A stretch of 25,935 bases of DNA from DASQUK01 sp046723645 (GCA_046723645.1 JBKOUY010000072.1:1-25935); one strand, 5' to 3'. Counted from the first letter of the stretch, positions 1-7,820 are shown. Notes: generated by a model not told the origin, from the sequence alone. Program-made: numbers and translations.

Positions 1-106
1 CGCTGGCCGACGGGCTCACGAAAAACGCGAGCACGAGCGCCACGGCCAGCCCCGCGACGACGAAGGCGCCGAACCCGAGGCGGGCGCGCCGGCCCGGGGG
101 CTTCAC
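1..106 (-). CDS. PDGLE-domain protein of Ni/Co ECF transporter (partial, N-terminus only)
   Basis: Only about 35 residues are inside the window. The GTG start at 106 overlaps the cbiM stop codon (GTGA), so it is translationally coupled to cbiM. The visible part is a basic N-terminus (KPPGRRARLGFG) followed by one hydrophobic segment (FVVAGLAVALVLAFFV). A small single-membrane-span protein right after cbiM is the usual place of CbiN or PDGLE proteins, auxiliary subunits of nickel/cobalt energy-coupling-factor transporters. The diagnostic PDGLE motif lies outside the window, so the family is inferred from position and membrane topology. Confidence 0.6.
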   Translation of the reverse strand, partial: MKPPGRRARLGFGAFVVAGLAVALVLAFFVSPSAS

Positions 107-798
107 GATGCCACCCGCTCTGGGATCGAAGCGGCGGGCGCTCGGTCGAGCGCCAGGTCACGCGCACCCCAGACCAGGTCGGGCCGGGTGGCGAGGACCG
201 CACCCACCACCAACCCGGTGATCACGCCCTCGCCGATGCCGATCAGGACGTGCACGCCCACCATGGCCCCGGCGACGGTCGAGACCGAGGCCGTGCCGGT
301 GCCGCCCACGGCGTATTCGACCGTGAACGCCAACGCCGAGATCACCACCGAGACGGCAGCGGCGATGCCCGATGCCAGCGCCACCGAGGACTGGGCCCGC
401 GGCAACACCCGGCGCACCACGACGAAGATCGCGTAGCCGCCGAAGGCGGTCAGGAGCGCCATGTTGATCACGTTCAGCCCCAGGGCGGACAGGCCCCCGT
501 CCGCGAACAGCAGTGCCTGCACCCCCAGCACGACGGAGACGCACACGGCCCCCACCGCGGGACCGACCAGCACGGCCGCCAGCGCGCCGCCGAGCAGGTG
601 CCCGCTGGTGCCGGTCGCCACCGGGAAGTTGAGCATCTGAACGGCGAAGACGAACGCCGCCACCAACCCGGCCAGCGGCACCCGCCGCTCGTCGAGGACC
701 TCGCCGGCCCGCCGCAACGATGCCCCCAGGCCGCCGGCCGCCACCGCGACGGCGCCGGCGGATGTCGTCCCGTCGATGAACCCGTCCGGAATGTGCAT
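103..798 (-). CDS. cbiM: CbiM/NikM family substrate-binding subunit of nickel/cobalt ECF transporter
   Basis: A 231-residue polytopic membrane protein. It is the substrate-capturing S component that takes Ni2+ or Co2+ across the inner membrane with an ATPase and T component, which would lie to the left of the window. The start is the ATG at 798, not an upstream in-frame ATG, because the family begins with MHIPDGF: Met1 and His2 are metal ligands known from this family. A good ribosome site (AAGGTGG) precedes this ATG. The second conserved histidine is in TSGHLLGG. Nickel and cobalt cannot be distinguished from the sequence. The gene is divergent from a Fur-family regulator, which suggests metal-dependent repression. 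Confidence 0.9.
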   Translation of the reverse strand: MHIPDGFIDGTTSAGAVAVAAGGLGASLRRAGEVLDERRVPLAGLVAAFVFAVQMLNFPVATGTSGHLLGGALAAVLVGPAVGAVCVSVVLGVQALLFADGGLSALGLNVINMALLTAFGGYAIFVVVRRVLPRAQSSVALASGIAAAVSVVISALAFTVEYAVGGTGTASVSTVAGAMVGVHVLIGIGEGVITGLVVGAVLATRPDLVWGARDLALDRAPAASIPERVAS

Positions 799-813
799 GG
801 ATCCCACCTTAAT

Positions 814-843
814 GCGAGCGATTGGCAACAGGGAACCGTTCGC
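814..843. promoter_or_regulatory. Imperfect inverted repeat between cbiM and the Fur-like gene (candidate operator)
   Basis: The 68-base divergent gap holds GCGAGCG (814-820) and CGTTCGC (837-843), which match as an inverted repeat in 6 of 7 positions with a 16-base spacer. Its location between a metal transporter and a Fur-family gene makes it a candidate operator. The sequence does not fit the classic Fur or Zur boxes, so this is inference. Confidence 0.35.
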
Positions 844-854
844 GATAGCTGTCG

Positions 855-860
855 TACGCT
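855..860 (+). promoter_or_regulatory. -10 element (TACGCT), leaderless type, for the Fur-like gene
   Basis: A TANNNT hexamer ending 6 nt before the GTG at 867, with no Shine-Dalgarno sequence. This fits a transcript starting at the start codon. Confidence 0.5.
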
Positions 861-866
861 GTATTC

Positions 867-1313
867 GTGAGCCGCCCGCGTGTGGATGACGCCCTGGACG
901 ACATCCTCGACCGGCTGCGCCGCGACGGCGGCCGGGTCACGGCGTCACGGCGGGCCGTGATCGACGTCATGCTGTCCAGCCCGTCCCACCACATGACCGC
1001 CCCCGACGTGGTCGACGCGGTGCGGGCCGGCCATCCCGACTTCCACGAGTCGACCGTTTACCGCACGCTCGAACGGCTCGCCGAGCTCGGGGTGATTGCC
1101 CGCATCCAGATCGGTCCGGGCCCGGCGGTCTTCCACCTGTCGGTGGCGCAGCATCACCACCTCGTGTGCGACCGCTGTGGCAGCGTCGCGGAGGCGCCCG
1201 CGGGACTCCTCGACGCCGTGGCCACGCGGCTGCGCCGCGAGCACGGATTCGTCCTCGATCCCGGCGCCACGCCCCTCCACGGGTTGTGCGCAGCCTGCAG
1301 CGGCTCCGGGTGA
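867..1313 (+). CDS. Fur-family metal-responsive transcriptional repressor (Zur/Nur-like)
   Basis: A 148-residue protein of normal Fur length. Residues 10-80 form the winged-helix domain, with the typical recognition segment STVYRTLERLAELGVI. Residues 88-145 form the dimerisation domain, with a His-rich metal site (HHH at 96-98) and two CxxC pairs (C101/C104 and C141/C144) for structural zinc. The GTG start at 867 directly follows a leaderless-type -10. It is divergent from cbiM, so nickel or cobalt regulation (Nur-like) is the attractive reading. Zur or a generic Fur cannot be excluded without the operator. It ends 4 nt before the following LLM gene, so the two are probably cotranscribed. Confidence 0.85.
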   Translation: MSRPRVDDALDDILDRLRRDGGRVTASRRAVIDVMLSSPSHHMTAPDVVDAVRAGHPDFHESTVYRTLERLAELGVIARIQIGPGPAVFHLSVAQHHHLVCDRCGSVAEAPAGLLDAVATRLRREHGFVLDPGATPLHGLCAACSGSG

Positions 1314-1317
1314 CGCT

Positions 1318-2205
1318 ATGAGGCTGGGGGTCTCGCTCCGCAGCGGTTACCTGGTGGACGACGCGCGCACCGGGGCGCGCTGGATGGTCGAGCAGGCCCG
1401 GGCCTCGCGTGACGCCGGCCTCGACAGCCTGTTCGTCGGCGACCACCACGCCGTGCCCGTGCCCTACTACCAGAACACGCCCATGCTCGGGCGCCTGCTG
1501 GCCGAGTGGGGCGACCGGCCTGCGGGCGCGCTCTACCTGCTGCCGCTCTGGAACCCGGTGCTGGTGGCCGAGCAGGTCGGCACACTGGCCGCGATCGCGG
1601 CGGGACGCTTCATCCTGCAGTGCGCCGTCGGGGGCGGCGACGGCCAGTTCGCCGCCATGGGCGCCGACATGCGGCGGCGGGGCCGGGACTTCGAGCGCGC
1701 GCTCGACGTCGTGCGCCGCCTCGCCGGCGGCGAGGCGGTGGACGGGGTCAGGGTCGCCCCGGTGCCCGCCGAGCCGGTTGAGGTGTGGGTCGGGGGGCAC
1801 GCACCGGCGGCGATCGACCGGGCCGCCCGGCTGGGCGACGGCTGGCTCGCGGGCCCCGAGGCGACCCCCGATCAGGCCGGCGCCCTCGCGGCGGCGTACC
1901 TCGATCGGGCGGCCGCGCACGGCCGCGCCCCGACGGCGGTGGCCATCCGCCGCGACGTTCACGTCGGCGCCGACGAGTCCGACGCCGACCGCGTCGCCGG
2001 ACCGGTGCTGGCGCGCGGCTATCGGGGCTTCGACCCCTCGGCCTGCGTGACGGGCGGGCCCGCCCGGGTCGCCGACGAACTGCGGGCGCTGTCCGACCTG
2101 GGCTTCACCGACGTGATCGTCCGGCATCTGGTGGACGACCAGCGGGAGGTGCTGGCGTCCACGGAGCGGCTCGCCGAGGTGCGGGCCGCCATCGCCGACG
2201 CCTGA
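1318..2205 (+). CDS. LLM-class (luciferase-like) flavin/F420-dependent oxidoreductase
   Basis: A 295-residue TIM-barrel protein of the bacterial luciferase superfamily. It begins MRLGVSLRSGY and has the family's early segment (ARASRDAGLDSLFVGDHHAVP), the barrel strand around GRFILQCAVGGGDGQFAAMG, and the late motif VEVWVGGHAPAAIDRAARLGDGWLAG. The ATG at 1318 is chosen because it lies 4 nt after the Fur-like stop and starts exactly where homologous domains start; longer forms would read through fur. In actinobacteria most such proteins use F420H2 rather than FMNH2. The substrate is unknown. Confidence 0.85.
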   Translation: MRLGVSLRSGYLVDDARTGARWMVEQARASRDAGLDSLFVGDHHAVPVPYYQNTPMLGRLLAEWGDRPAGALYLLPLWNPVLVAEQVGTLAAIAAGRFILQCAVGGGDGQFAAMGADMRRRGRDFERALDVVRRLAGGEAVDGVRVAPVPAEPVEVWVGGHAPAAIDRAARLGDGWLAGPEATPDQAGALAAAYLDRAAAHGRAPTAVAIRRDVHVGADESDADRVAGPVLARGYRGFDPSACVTGGPARVADELRALSDLGFTDVIVRHLVDDQREVLASTERLAEVRAAIADA

Positions 2206-2231
2206 CCGGGCCCCGGCCGCCCCGGCGCTGG

Positions 2232-2262
2232 GTTCGCAGGGGCGTCGCCCCCTGTGGCGAAC
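2232..2262 (+). terminator. Hairpin after the LLM gene (candidate terminator)
   Basis: GTTCGC (2232-2237) pairs perfectly with GCGAAC (2257-2262), and the inner GGGGC/GCCCC adds a second helix. It sits 27 nt after the LLM stop codon. There is no U-tract, as is common in high-GC actinobacteria. Confidence 0.45.
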
Positions 2263-2352
2263 GTCATACCAGGGCGGTGTCACGTTGCCAGGAAGGCCCG
2301 CCTCGATGCGGCCACGATCCTCGGAATCAGCATCACCGCCGAGGAGTCCCGA

Positions 2353-4695
2353 ATGCGCTCGATCCGAGCACCACAAGGCGGCCTGCGCGCCATCGACGTC
2401 CGGCATCCAGGGACGGACGCCGACGCCGCCGGTAGGGACGCCGCACCCGCTCGGCCCGGGCTGGTCGACCTGGCCCACATCGACGCCGCCGACGCCTCGC
2501 TCACCGGAGCGAAGGCCGCCAACCTGGCGATCGCCCGGCGGGCCGGCCTACCGGTCCTCCCGGGCATGGTGCTCACCACCGCGTGGGACCACGACGGCTG
2601 GTCGCATCCCTCCCGCCTGAACCAGGAGCAGGACGGCCCCGCGTGGACCACATGGCGGCGGATGTCCGACGACGGTCGCCAGCCGGTGGTCGTCCGCTCC
2701 TCGTCGACCAACGAGGACGGCGGCACGTCGTCGATGGCCGGGGTCTTCACGTCGGTCCTGGACGTGACCGACCGGATGTCGTTCGTGCGGGCCGTCGACG
2801 AGGTTCTCGCCTCGGCCCGCTCCGGCCTCATAGCCGGCGCCCCCATGGCAGTCCTGGTGCAGCCCCAGCTCTCACCGCGTTGGGGCGGTGTGCTCTTCGG
2901 CGCCGACCCGGTCAGCGGGCGTACCGACCGACTGCTGGTCTCGGCCTGCGCGGGCGGGCCCGACCGGCTGGTGAGCGGCCTCGACGACGGCTGGACGGCG
3001 ACGTTGTCGCGTCGCGGGCGGGTGCTCCGGACCGACCGCTCGGACACCGCCCTGGGAATGCCGGCCCGGGCGCTGCGCGCGCTGGCGCGGTTGTCCAGGC
3101 GCGCGGCGGCCGCCTTCGGCGGGCCGCAGGACATCGAGTGGGCGATCGACGACGAGGGCGTCGTGTGGCTGCTGCAGAGCCGGCCGATCACCACCGCCAC
3201 AGGCACGCCGACCGGCCCGGTGCTCGGCACGGGACCGCTGGCCGAGACCTTCCCCGACCCGCTCAGCCAGCTGGAGGCCGACCTGTGGCTCTCGCCCATG
3301 CGAGAGGGCATCGAGCGCGCCCTCGCGCTCACGGGCGCGGCCTCGGCCCGGGCGCTGCGGCGCTCGCCGGTGGCCCGGCAGATCGACGGCTGGGCGGTCG
3401 CCGACCTCGAGGCGCTGGGCTCAGTGCCGCCGCGACACCGCATCCTGCGCAAGATCGACCCCCGCCCCGGGGCCCGGAAGCTGCGGGCCGCGTGGCGAGT
3501 CGGCAGGCTCGCACGGGCGCTCCCGGCGATCGGCAGGGACGTCGTCGCCCAGGTCGACGGCGACCTCCTCGACGTGCCCCGGCTCGACGACCTGAGCAAC
3601 CGCGCACTGCTGGCGGTGCTCGACAACGGGCGGACCGCACTGCGGGCGCTGCACGGCTACGAGGCGCTGTCGGGCATGCTCGTGCCCGAGGCGACCACGG
3701 TGGTCACGGCGGCGTCGATCGCCATGTCGGCGCTGGCTGAGGCCCGCGCCGAGGGCGTCGAGATCGACGACCTCACTCGGCAGAACCCGGTGGTTCTGGC
3801 GCTGACGGCGCCGCGGGTGGGCGCCGACGCCGCGCTCTCGACCATCGATCTGCGTTCCACGGCGGCGACGGCCGGTGCCTTCCCCCCGGGCACCGGTCGA
3901 GCCGTCGGCCCCGGCTCCGGGGCGGCAGGAGCGGCGCCTGCCGCCCCGGTGGCCGACCCCGACGACGACGCCGTGGTCCGCGAGGCCCTGCGGCTGCGGG
4001 CCCGGTGGGTGCAGGAACTGACCGCCCGGGCGGCGTGGGAGATCGGGTGCCGGCTGGTCTCGGTCGGCGTGCTGCCCGGACAGGACGCCGTCCGGCTCCT
4101 GACACTCGGCGAGCTGCGGGCCGCGGCGCTGCGGCGGGCTGTCCCCGACGACCTGGCGGCCCGGACCGATCCCGCAGGGTCCGCTCGTGCGCTGCCGCCC
4201 CGCTTCCGCCTGACGGCCGATGGCCGGCCGCTGGCCGTCGTGTCCCGGTCGGGGCAGGGCGGTGTCGGGGCCGGGGGCGGCGTTGGCAGCGGGCCCGCGC
4301 ATCTGGGCGGCGACCCGCCCCCGGGTGCGGTGCTCGTGGTCACGCACCTGGATCCGCGGCTCGCCACGGTCATCCCCCGGCTTGCCGGGCTGGTGGCCGA
4401 GACCGGCAGCCCCCTGAGCCACCTGGCGATCCTGGCCCGCGAGCACGGCGTCCCGACCGTGGCGGGCCACGCCGGGGCCACGACGACCTACCGCGAGGCC
4501 CAGCGCCTAGAGGTCGACGGCACCGCCGGCACGGTCCGGGTCGTGGACGCGGTGGCCGCCGTGGACACCGTGGAGGGCAGCCACCAGTCGCCGGTGGTTC
4601 TGGACCCATCGGACGCGAACGCCGACGAGCCACCGGACGGCGTCGCCGACGTCATCCCCATTGCGATGCCCGTCCGGATCGGAGCCCGTCGATGA
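2353..4695 (+). CDS. PEP/pyruvate-utilising phosphotransferase, rifampin-phosphotransferase-like
   Basis: A 780-residue protein. The N-terminal third is a PEP-synthase/PPDK ATP-grasp domain: TGAKAANLAIARRAGLPVLPG, VVVRSSSTNEDGG, VLFGADPVSGR and DIEWAIDDEGVVWLLQSRPI. A long variable middle region follows. The C-terminal phosphohistidine domain carries TGSPLSHLAILAREHGVP, with the swivelling His in SHLA. The PEP-binding TIM barrel of PpsA/PpdK is absent, so the layout is that of rifampin phosphotransferase (ATP-grasp, substrate domain, His domain). The start at 2353 is fixed by GAGGAG 6 nt upstream. The ATGA overlap with the next gene indicates an operon. The phosphate acceptor is unknown; rifamycin is one possibility only. 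Confidence 0.8.
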   Translation: MRSIRAPQGGLRAIDVRHPGTDADAAGRDAAPARPGLVDLAHIDAADASLTGAKAANLAIARRAGLPVLPGMVLTTAWDHDGWSHPSRLNQEQDGPAWTTWRRMSDDGRQPVVVRSSSTNEDGGTSSMAGVFTSVLDVTDRMSFVRAVDEVLASARSGLIAGAPMAVLVQPQLSPRWGGVLFGADPVSGRTDRLLVSACAGGPDRLVSGLDDGWTATLSRRGRVLRTDRSDTALGMPARALRALARLSRRAAAAFGGPQDIEWAIDDEGVVWLLQSRPITTATGTPTGPVLGTGPLAETFPDPLSQLEADLWLSPMREGIERALALTGAASARALRRSPVARQIDGWAVADLEALGSVPPRHRILRKIDPRPGARKLRAAWRVGRLARALPAIGRDVVAQVDGDLLDVPRLDDLSNRALLAVLDNGRTALRALHGYEALSGMLVPEATTVVTAASIAMSALAEARAEGVEIDDLTRQNPVVLALTAPRVGADAALSTIDLRSTAATAGAFPPGTGRAVGPGSGAAGAAPAAPVADPDDDAVVREALRLRARWVQELTARAAWEIGCRLVSVGVLPGQDAVRLLTLGELRAAALRRAVPDDLAARTDPAGSARALPPRFRLTADGRPLAVVSRSGQGGVGAGGGVGSGPAHLGGDPPPGAVLVVTHLDPRLATVIPRLAGLVAETGSPLSHLAILAREHGVPTVAGHAGATTTYREAQRLEVDGTAGTVRVVDAVAAVDTVEGSHQSPVVLDPSDANADEPPDGVADVIPIAMPVRIGARR

Positions 4696-5228
4696 CCGCC
4701 CGCTTGATCCGCGGCGTCCTGGGTGGCGTCACCCTCGCCGCGTCCGGCGCCTACACGTTCGTCTACCTCTACCGGTGGGAGTGGAATCGGGCCCTGATGT
4801 CGGCGGCGATCTTCGTGGCCGCCGAGGTGGCCGTGATGGGATCGGTCCTGGCCGACCGGCTCAAGGCGATCAACAAGCGGCTCGACGCCCGGGACGACGA
4901 CGCCCGCCGGCAACGGTTCGACCGCATCCGGGAGACGGCCCCGCCGGCCCGGGCCGGCTTCGAGTGGCTGGCGCGGCCCCAGCACATGAGCGTGTTCGTG
5001 CCGGTCCTGATGGGCGCAGGCGTGCTGATGTCGGGGCTCGCCTGGGTCCTCGAGCGCGTGGCGCGGGCGACGGTCCGGCCGGTGGCCGAACGCGGCCTGG
5101 CCGCCCGGCTCGACGGCCTGACACCGCCGGTCGCGGGCTTCCTGGCCGGCCACGAGGAACCCGTCGACCTGCTCCGCGGCCCGATATCAGCCACGGCGGG
5201 CCGAACCGTGCCCCGGGGGACCCGGTGA
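4692..5228 (+). CDS. Uncharacterised membrane protein, middle gene of the PEP-utiliser unit
   Basis: A 178-residue protein I do not recognise. It has hydrophobic segments near residues 5-24 and 35-53, then a highly charged stretch (KAINKRLDARDDDARRQRFDRIRE), a third hydrophobic segment (MSVFVPVLMGAGVLMSGLAWVL, with 20 or so residues in the membrane) and a hydrophilic tail. The ATG overlaps the stop of the PEP-utilising enzyme (ATGA) and its stop overlaps the next gene (GTGA), so the three are surely cotranslated. A membrane partner or anchor for the neighbouring enzyme is possible but unproven. Confidence 0.7.
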   Translation: MTARLIRGVLGGVTLAASGAYTFVYLYRWEWNRALMSAAIFVAAEVAVMGSVLADRLKAINKRLDARDDDARRQRFDRIRETAPPARAGFEWLARPQHMSVFVPVLMGAGVLMSGLAWVLERVARATVRPVAERGLAARLDGLTPPVAGFLAGHEEPVDLLRGPISATAGRTVPRGTR

Positions 5229-5602
5229 AGGCGCTGGCGGCGCTGGTGGTGGCGGTCCTGGGGACGCTCGGCATCATCGGCCTGGCCGAGCTCACGCAGA
5301 ACCGCCCCGACCGCACGGAGTCCGGCAGCGCCACGGTCGTGAACTTCGACGTCGGCACGCGCGACTACCAGCGTGGCGACGGCGCCGCCGCCCAGGCGCT
5401 CTGGGCCGTGTGCTCGGCGACGGTGGCCGGTGACATCAGCGGCGTCCCCGCCCCTGCGGGGGACACGGTCGGCGACGGCTACACCGTCACCATCTCCCCC
5501 GCCATCGGCGAGAACGGGCGCAAGCGACTGGTGGGTTGCCTCGAGGACGCAACCATCGACCGGGTCATGGGCCACGTCCGGTCGATCGTGACGGACACAT
5601 GA
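5225..5602 (+). CDS. Small membrane-anchored or secreted protein of unknown function
   Basis: A 125-residue protein starting at GTG 5225, which overlaps the preceding stop. The N-terminus (KALAALVVAVLGTLGIIGLAEL) is a signal anchor or uncleaved signal. The rest is a small soluble domain with two cysteines (in WAVCSATV and VGCLEDATID) that could form a disulfide outside the membrane. It is the third gene of the PEP-utiliser unit. I do not recognise the family. Confidence 0.65.
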   Translation: MKALAALVVAVLGTLGIIGLAELTQNRPDRTESGSATVVNFDVGTRDYQRGDGAAAQALWAVCSATVAGDISGVPAPAGDTVGDGYTVTISPAIGENGRKRLVGCLEDATIDRVMGHVRSIVTDT

Positions 5603-5606
5603 CGCG

Positions 5607-5630
5607 GTTTGGGTCGTCCGCAGCGGGTAC
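5607..5630 (+). promoter_or_regulatory. Sigma-B/sigma-F-type promoter upstream of the MEDS/anti-sigma gene
   Basis: GTTT (5607-5610), a 14-base spacer, then GGGTAC (5625-5630). This fits the actinobacterial stress sigma consensus GNNT-N14-16-GGGTA(C/T). The downstream gene encodes an RsbW-type ATPase domain, and such loci are often under the sigma factor they control. Confidence 0.45.
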
Positions 5631-5737
5631 CAGGAATGTATGAGGCACAGTGCACCGCGTAGCCTCTCCGGCGTGTTCGACCAGGACGGACGCTGGGTCT
5701 GCCTGTCCAGCCGGTCCTGCCGGCGGCGCTCAGCAGT

Positions 5738-6730
5738 ATGACCGACGCCGGGGAACTCGCGCCGGGAGCTCCGCCCGACGCGAGCTTCCGGCACGAGGCG
5801 CTGCTGTACGCGGGCGAAGCCGAGTTCGTTTCCGCCACGTCGACGTTCATCCGGGAGGGACTGGCTGGCGACGAGCCCGTCCTGGTGATGGTGGAGGCGC
5901 ACAAGATCCGGCTGCTCGAGTCCGCGCTGGGTGACCACGCTGGCGCGGTGGAGTTCGCCGACATGGCGGTCCTCGGTCGCAACCCCGGCCGCATCCTCGA
6001 CGCGTGGTACCGCTTCGCCACCGAGCGCGCCGCAGCGGGCGCCGGTGCGCTGGGCATCGGCGAGCCGGTGTCGGCGGACCGGAGCACCGCCGAGCTGGTC
6101 GAGTGCCAGCTCCACGAGGCGTTGCTCAACGTTGCGTTCCCACCCCAGCCTGCCTGGACGCTGCTCTGCCCCTACGACACCCGGGCGCTCGGCGCAGCAA
6201 CCGTGGCCGAGGCCCGCCGCACCCACCCGTTCCTCCGTCAGGGCACCGAGGCGATCACCAGCACCGAGTTCGCCACCCACGGCTACGGGGGTACGGGCGA
6301 ACCGCGGGCGCCGTGGCAGTTCGAGGACCCCCTGCCCGAGCCGCCGGTCGAGGCGAGCCCGATCGAGCTGCCGATCGGCGACGCCAGCCCGGGCGACGTC
6401 CGCAACCGGGTCTCGGCACACGCCACCGAGGCAGGAGGCTCACCGGCGTGCGTCGGCGCCCTGGCGCTGGCGGTCAGCGAGCTTGCCACGAACAGCATCC
6501 GCCACGGCGGCGGCCGCGGCCGGCTCCGCCTCTGGCGCGACCGGGGCAGCCTCGTCTGCGAGGTGGCCGACCGGGGGCACATCACCGATCCCCTCGTGGG
6601 TCGCCGGCGACCCACCAGCCGGCAGCTGGATGGCCGTGGCCTGTGGCTGGTCAACCAGCTCTGCGACCTCGTCCAGGTCCGGACCGCGCCGGGCCGCACG
6701 GTCGTCCGCGTCCAGGTGGCGCTGGCGTAG
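5738..6730 (+). CDS. MEDS-domain sensor with anti-sigma-factor (RsbW-type) HATPase domain
   Basis: A 330-residue, two-domain cytosolic protein. Residues about 17-175 match the MEDS (DcmR sensory) domain: FRHEALLYAGEAEFVSATS, a small-molecule-sensing module often found with stress signalling proteins. Residues about 200-330 are a GHKL ATPase of the SpoIIAB/RsbW kind, with the N box ALAVSELATNSIRHGGG, a G1-like box in CEVADRG and the glycine lid in DGRGLWLVNQLCD. Such proteins bind or phosphorylate sigma-factor or anti-anti-sigma partners. No sigma factor or STAS partner is in the window. The ATG at 5738 lacks a strong ribosome site. A sigma-B-like promoter lies 108 nt upstream. Confidence 0.8.
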   Translation: MTDAGELAPGAPPDASFRHEALLYAGEAEFVSATSTFIREGLAGDEPVLVMVEAHKIRLLESALGDHAGAVEFADMAVLGRNPGRILDAWYRFATERAAAGAGALGIGEPVSADRSTAELVECQLHEALLNVAFPPQPAWTLLCPYDTRALGAATVAEARRTHPFLRQGTEAITSTEFATHGYGGTGEPRAPWQFEDPLPEPPVEASPIELPIGDASPGDVRNRVSAHATEAGGSPACVGALALAVSELATNSIRHGGGRGRLRLWRDRGSLVCEVADRGHITDPLVGRRRPTSRQLDGRGLWLVNQLCDLVQVRTAPGRTVVRVQVALA

Positions 6731-6748
6731 GGTTCGCGGCGCTGGCGA

Positions 6749-6764
6749 GCCGGGCGGACCCGGC
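6749..6764 (+). terminator. Hairpin after the MEDS/anti-sigma gene
   Basis: GCCGGG (6749-6754) and CCCGGC (6759-6764) form a perfect 6-bp stem with a CGGA tetraloop, 18 nt after the stop codon. There is no U-tract. Confidence 0.4.
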
Positions 6765-6809
6765 GGTCGGGCGCGCCGGCGAGGTCTAGCCGGATCGCGG
6801 TGGTGTCCC

Positions 6810-6815
6810 TACCAT
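6810..6815 (+). promoter_or_regulatory. -10 element (TACCAT), leaderless type, for rpe
   Basis: A TANNNT hexamer with exactly 7 nt before the GTG at 6823. No Shine-Dalgarno sequence is present. Confidence 0.6.
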
Positions 6816-6822
6816 CTGAGTC

Positions 6823-7515
6823 GTGGCCTCCCCCACTGCCGCTGAGCGCCCCATCGAGGTCGCGCCGTCAGTGCTGCCGGCCGACTTCTCGCGGCTCGGC
6901 GACGAGGTCATCGCACTCGAGAAGGCGGGGGTTGACCGCATCCAGTGGGACGTGATGGACGGACGGTTCGTCCCGAACCTCACCTTCGGTCCCGACGTCA
7001 TCGCCTCGTGCCGGTCGCGCGTCAGCGTGCCGTTCGAGGCGCACCTCATGGTCGAGCAGCCCGACGAGCTGCTGCCGCGTTACATCGAGGCAGGATGCCG
7101 GCTGCTCATCGTGCACGCCGAGTCGACCCTGCACCTCCACCGGACGCTCGGACGGGTGCGCGAGCTCGGTGCCGACGCCGGGGTGGCGCTCAATCCCGCC
7201 ACACCGGTCGACGCCGTTGGCCACGTGCTCGACCTGTGCTCGCTGGTGCTGGTGATGACGGTCAACCCCGGCTTCGGTGGCCAGGACTACATCGCCACGA
7301 TGGAGCCCAAGATCGCCACCGTCCGCCGCATGATCGTAGATGGGGGCTGGGACTGTGACCTGGAGGTGGACGGTGGCATCGGGCCCTCAACCGTCCGGGG
7401 CGCCGTCCGTGCCGGCGCCAACGTCCTGGTGGCGGGCTCCGCGCTCTACCGAGATCCGCTGGGGCTGGAGCACGCAGTGACCGAGCTGCGTGACCTCGCC
7501 AGCCGGTCCCGTTGA
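6823..7515 (+). CDS. rpe: Ribulose-phosphate 3-epimerase
   Basis: A 230-residue TIM barrel that interconverts ribulose 5-phosphate and xylulose 5-phosphate in the pentose phosphate pathway. Family signatures are all present: APSVLPADFSRL at the N-terminus, WDVMDGRFVPNLTFG with the catalytic Asp, the metal-binding FEAHLMV, the loop MTVNPGFGGQ, and LEVDGGI with the second catalytic Asp, then the phosphate-binding ANVLVAGSALY. The length is standard. The GTG start at 6823 agrees with the conserved N-terminus and with the leaderless-type -10. A ribosome site for the next small gene follows its stop. Confidence 0.95.
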   Translation: MASPTAAERPIEVAPSVLPADFSRLGDEVIALEKAGVDRIQWDVMDGRFVPNLTFGPDVIASCRSRVSVPFEAHLMVEQPDELLPRYIEAGCRLLIVHAESTLHLHRTLGRVRELGADAGVALNPATPVDAVGHVLDLCSLVLVMTVNPGFGGQDYIATMEPKIATVRRMIVDGGWDCDLEVDGGIGPSTVRGAVRAGANVLVAGSALYRDPLGLEHAVTELRDLASRSR

Positions 7516-7534
7516 GCAAATGGAGGAACGCCCA

Positions 7535-7780
7535 ATGCCCGAAACCGGAGGCATGTTCGAGCGGGTCAAGGAGGCGGCCGAGACGGTCACCGACAAGGTG
7601 AGGGGTGCCTTCGGCCAGCACAGCGACAAGGCCGACGACGCCATCGAGAAGGCCGGCGACTTCGTCGATGACAAGACGGGCGGCAAGTACGCCGAGCACG
7701 TCGACAAGGCACGGGACGCCGCCCACGACGTCGTCAACAAGATCGCCGGCGAGGACACCGGCGGCGGCGCCAAGACCTAG
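7535..7780 (+). CDS. Small MT0933-like (antitoxin-annotated) amphipathic protein
   Basis: An 81-residue, Lys/Asp/Ala-rich helical protein. The repeated pattern DKADDAIEKAGDFVDDKTGGKYAEHVDKA is typical of the MT0933 (Rv0909-like) family, which is annotated as an antitoxin and also resembles CsbD-like stress proteins. The ATG at 7535 is chosen because GGAGG at 7522-7526 lies 8 nt upstream. An in-frame ATG at 7520 has no ribosome site. There is no toxin gene beside it, so a toxin-antitoxin role is not supported here. It lies 19 nt after rpe and may be cotranscribed. Confidence 0.75.
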   Translation: MPETGGMFERVKEAAETVTDKVRGAFGQHSDKADDAIEKAGDFVDDKTGGKYAEHVDKARDAAHDVVNKIAGEDTGGGAKT

Positions 7781-7794
7781 TTCTGCCCAGTCAT

Positions 7795-7820
7795 GCCGCG
7801 GCCGGGGGCAGGGCCGCGGC
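7795..7820. terminator. Bidirectional terminator between converging MT0933-like gene and clpP
   Basis: GCCGCGGCC (7795-7803) and GGCCGCGGC (7812-7820) form a perfect 9-bp stem with an 8-base loop in the 52-base gap between two converging genes. There are no flanking U-tracts. Confidence 0.5.

Noticed and set aside
799..866. Cobalamin riboswitch in front of cbiM
   Set aside because: The 68-base gap is too short and lacks the B12-box pattern.
967..2478. 503-codon minus-strand frame opposite the Fur-like and LLM genes
   Set aside because: It has the composition of antisense frames in high-GC DNA and no recognisable family; the plus-strand genes explain the region.
7535..7780. Toxin-antitoxin pair with the MT0933-like gene
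   Set aside because: There is no toxin-like partner beside it; the neighbours are rpe and a converging clpP.
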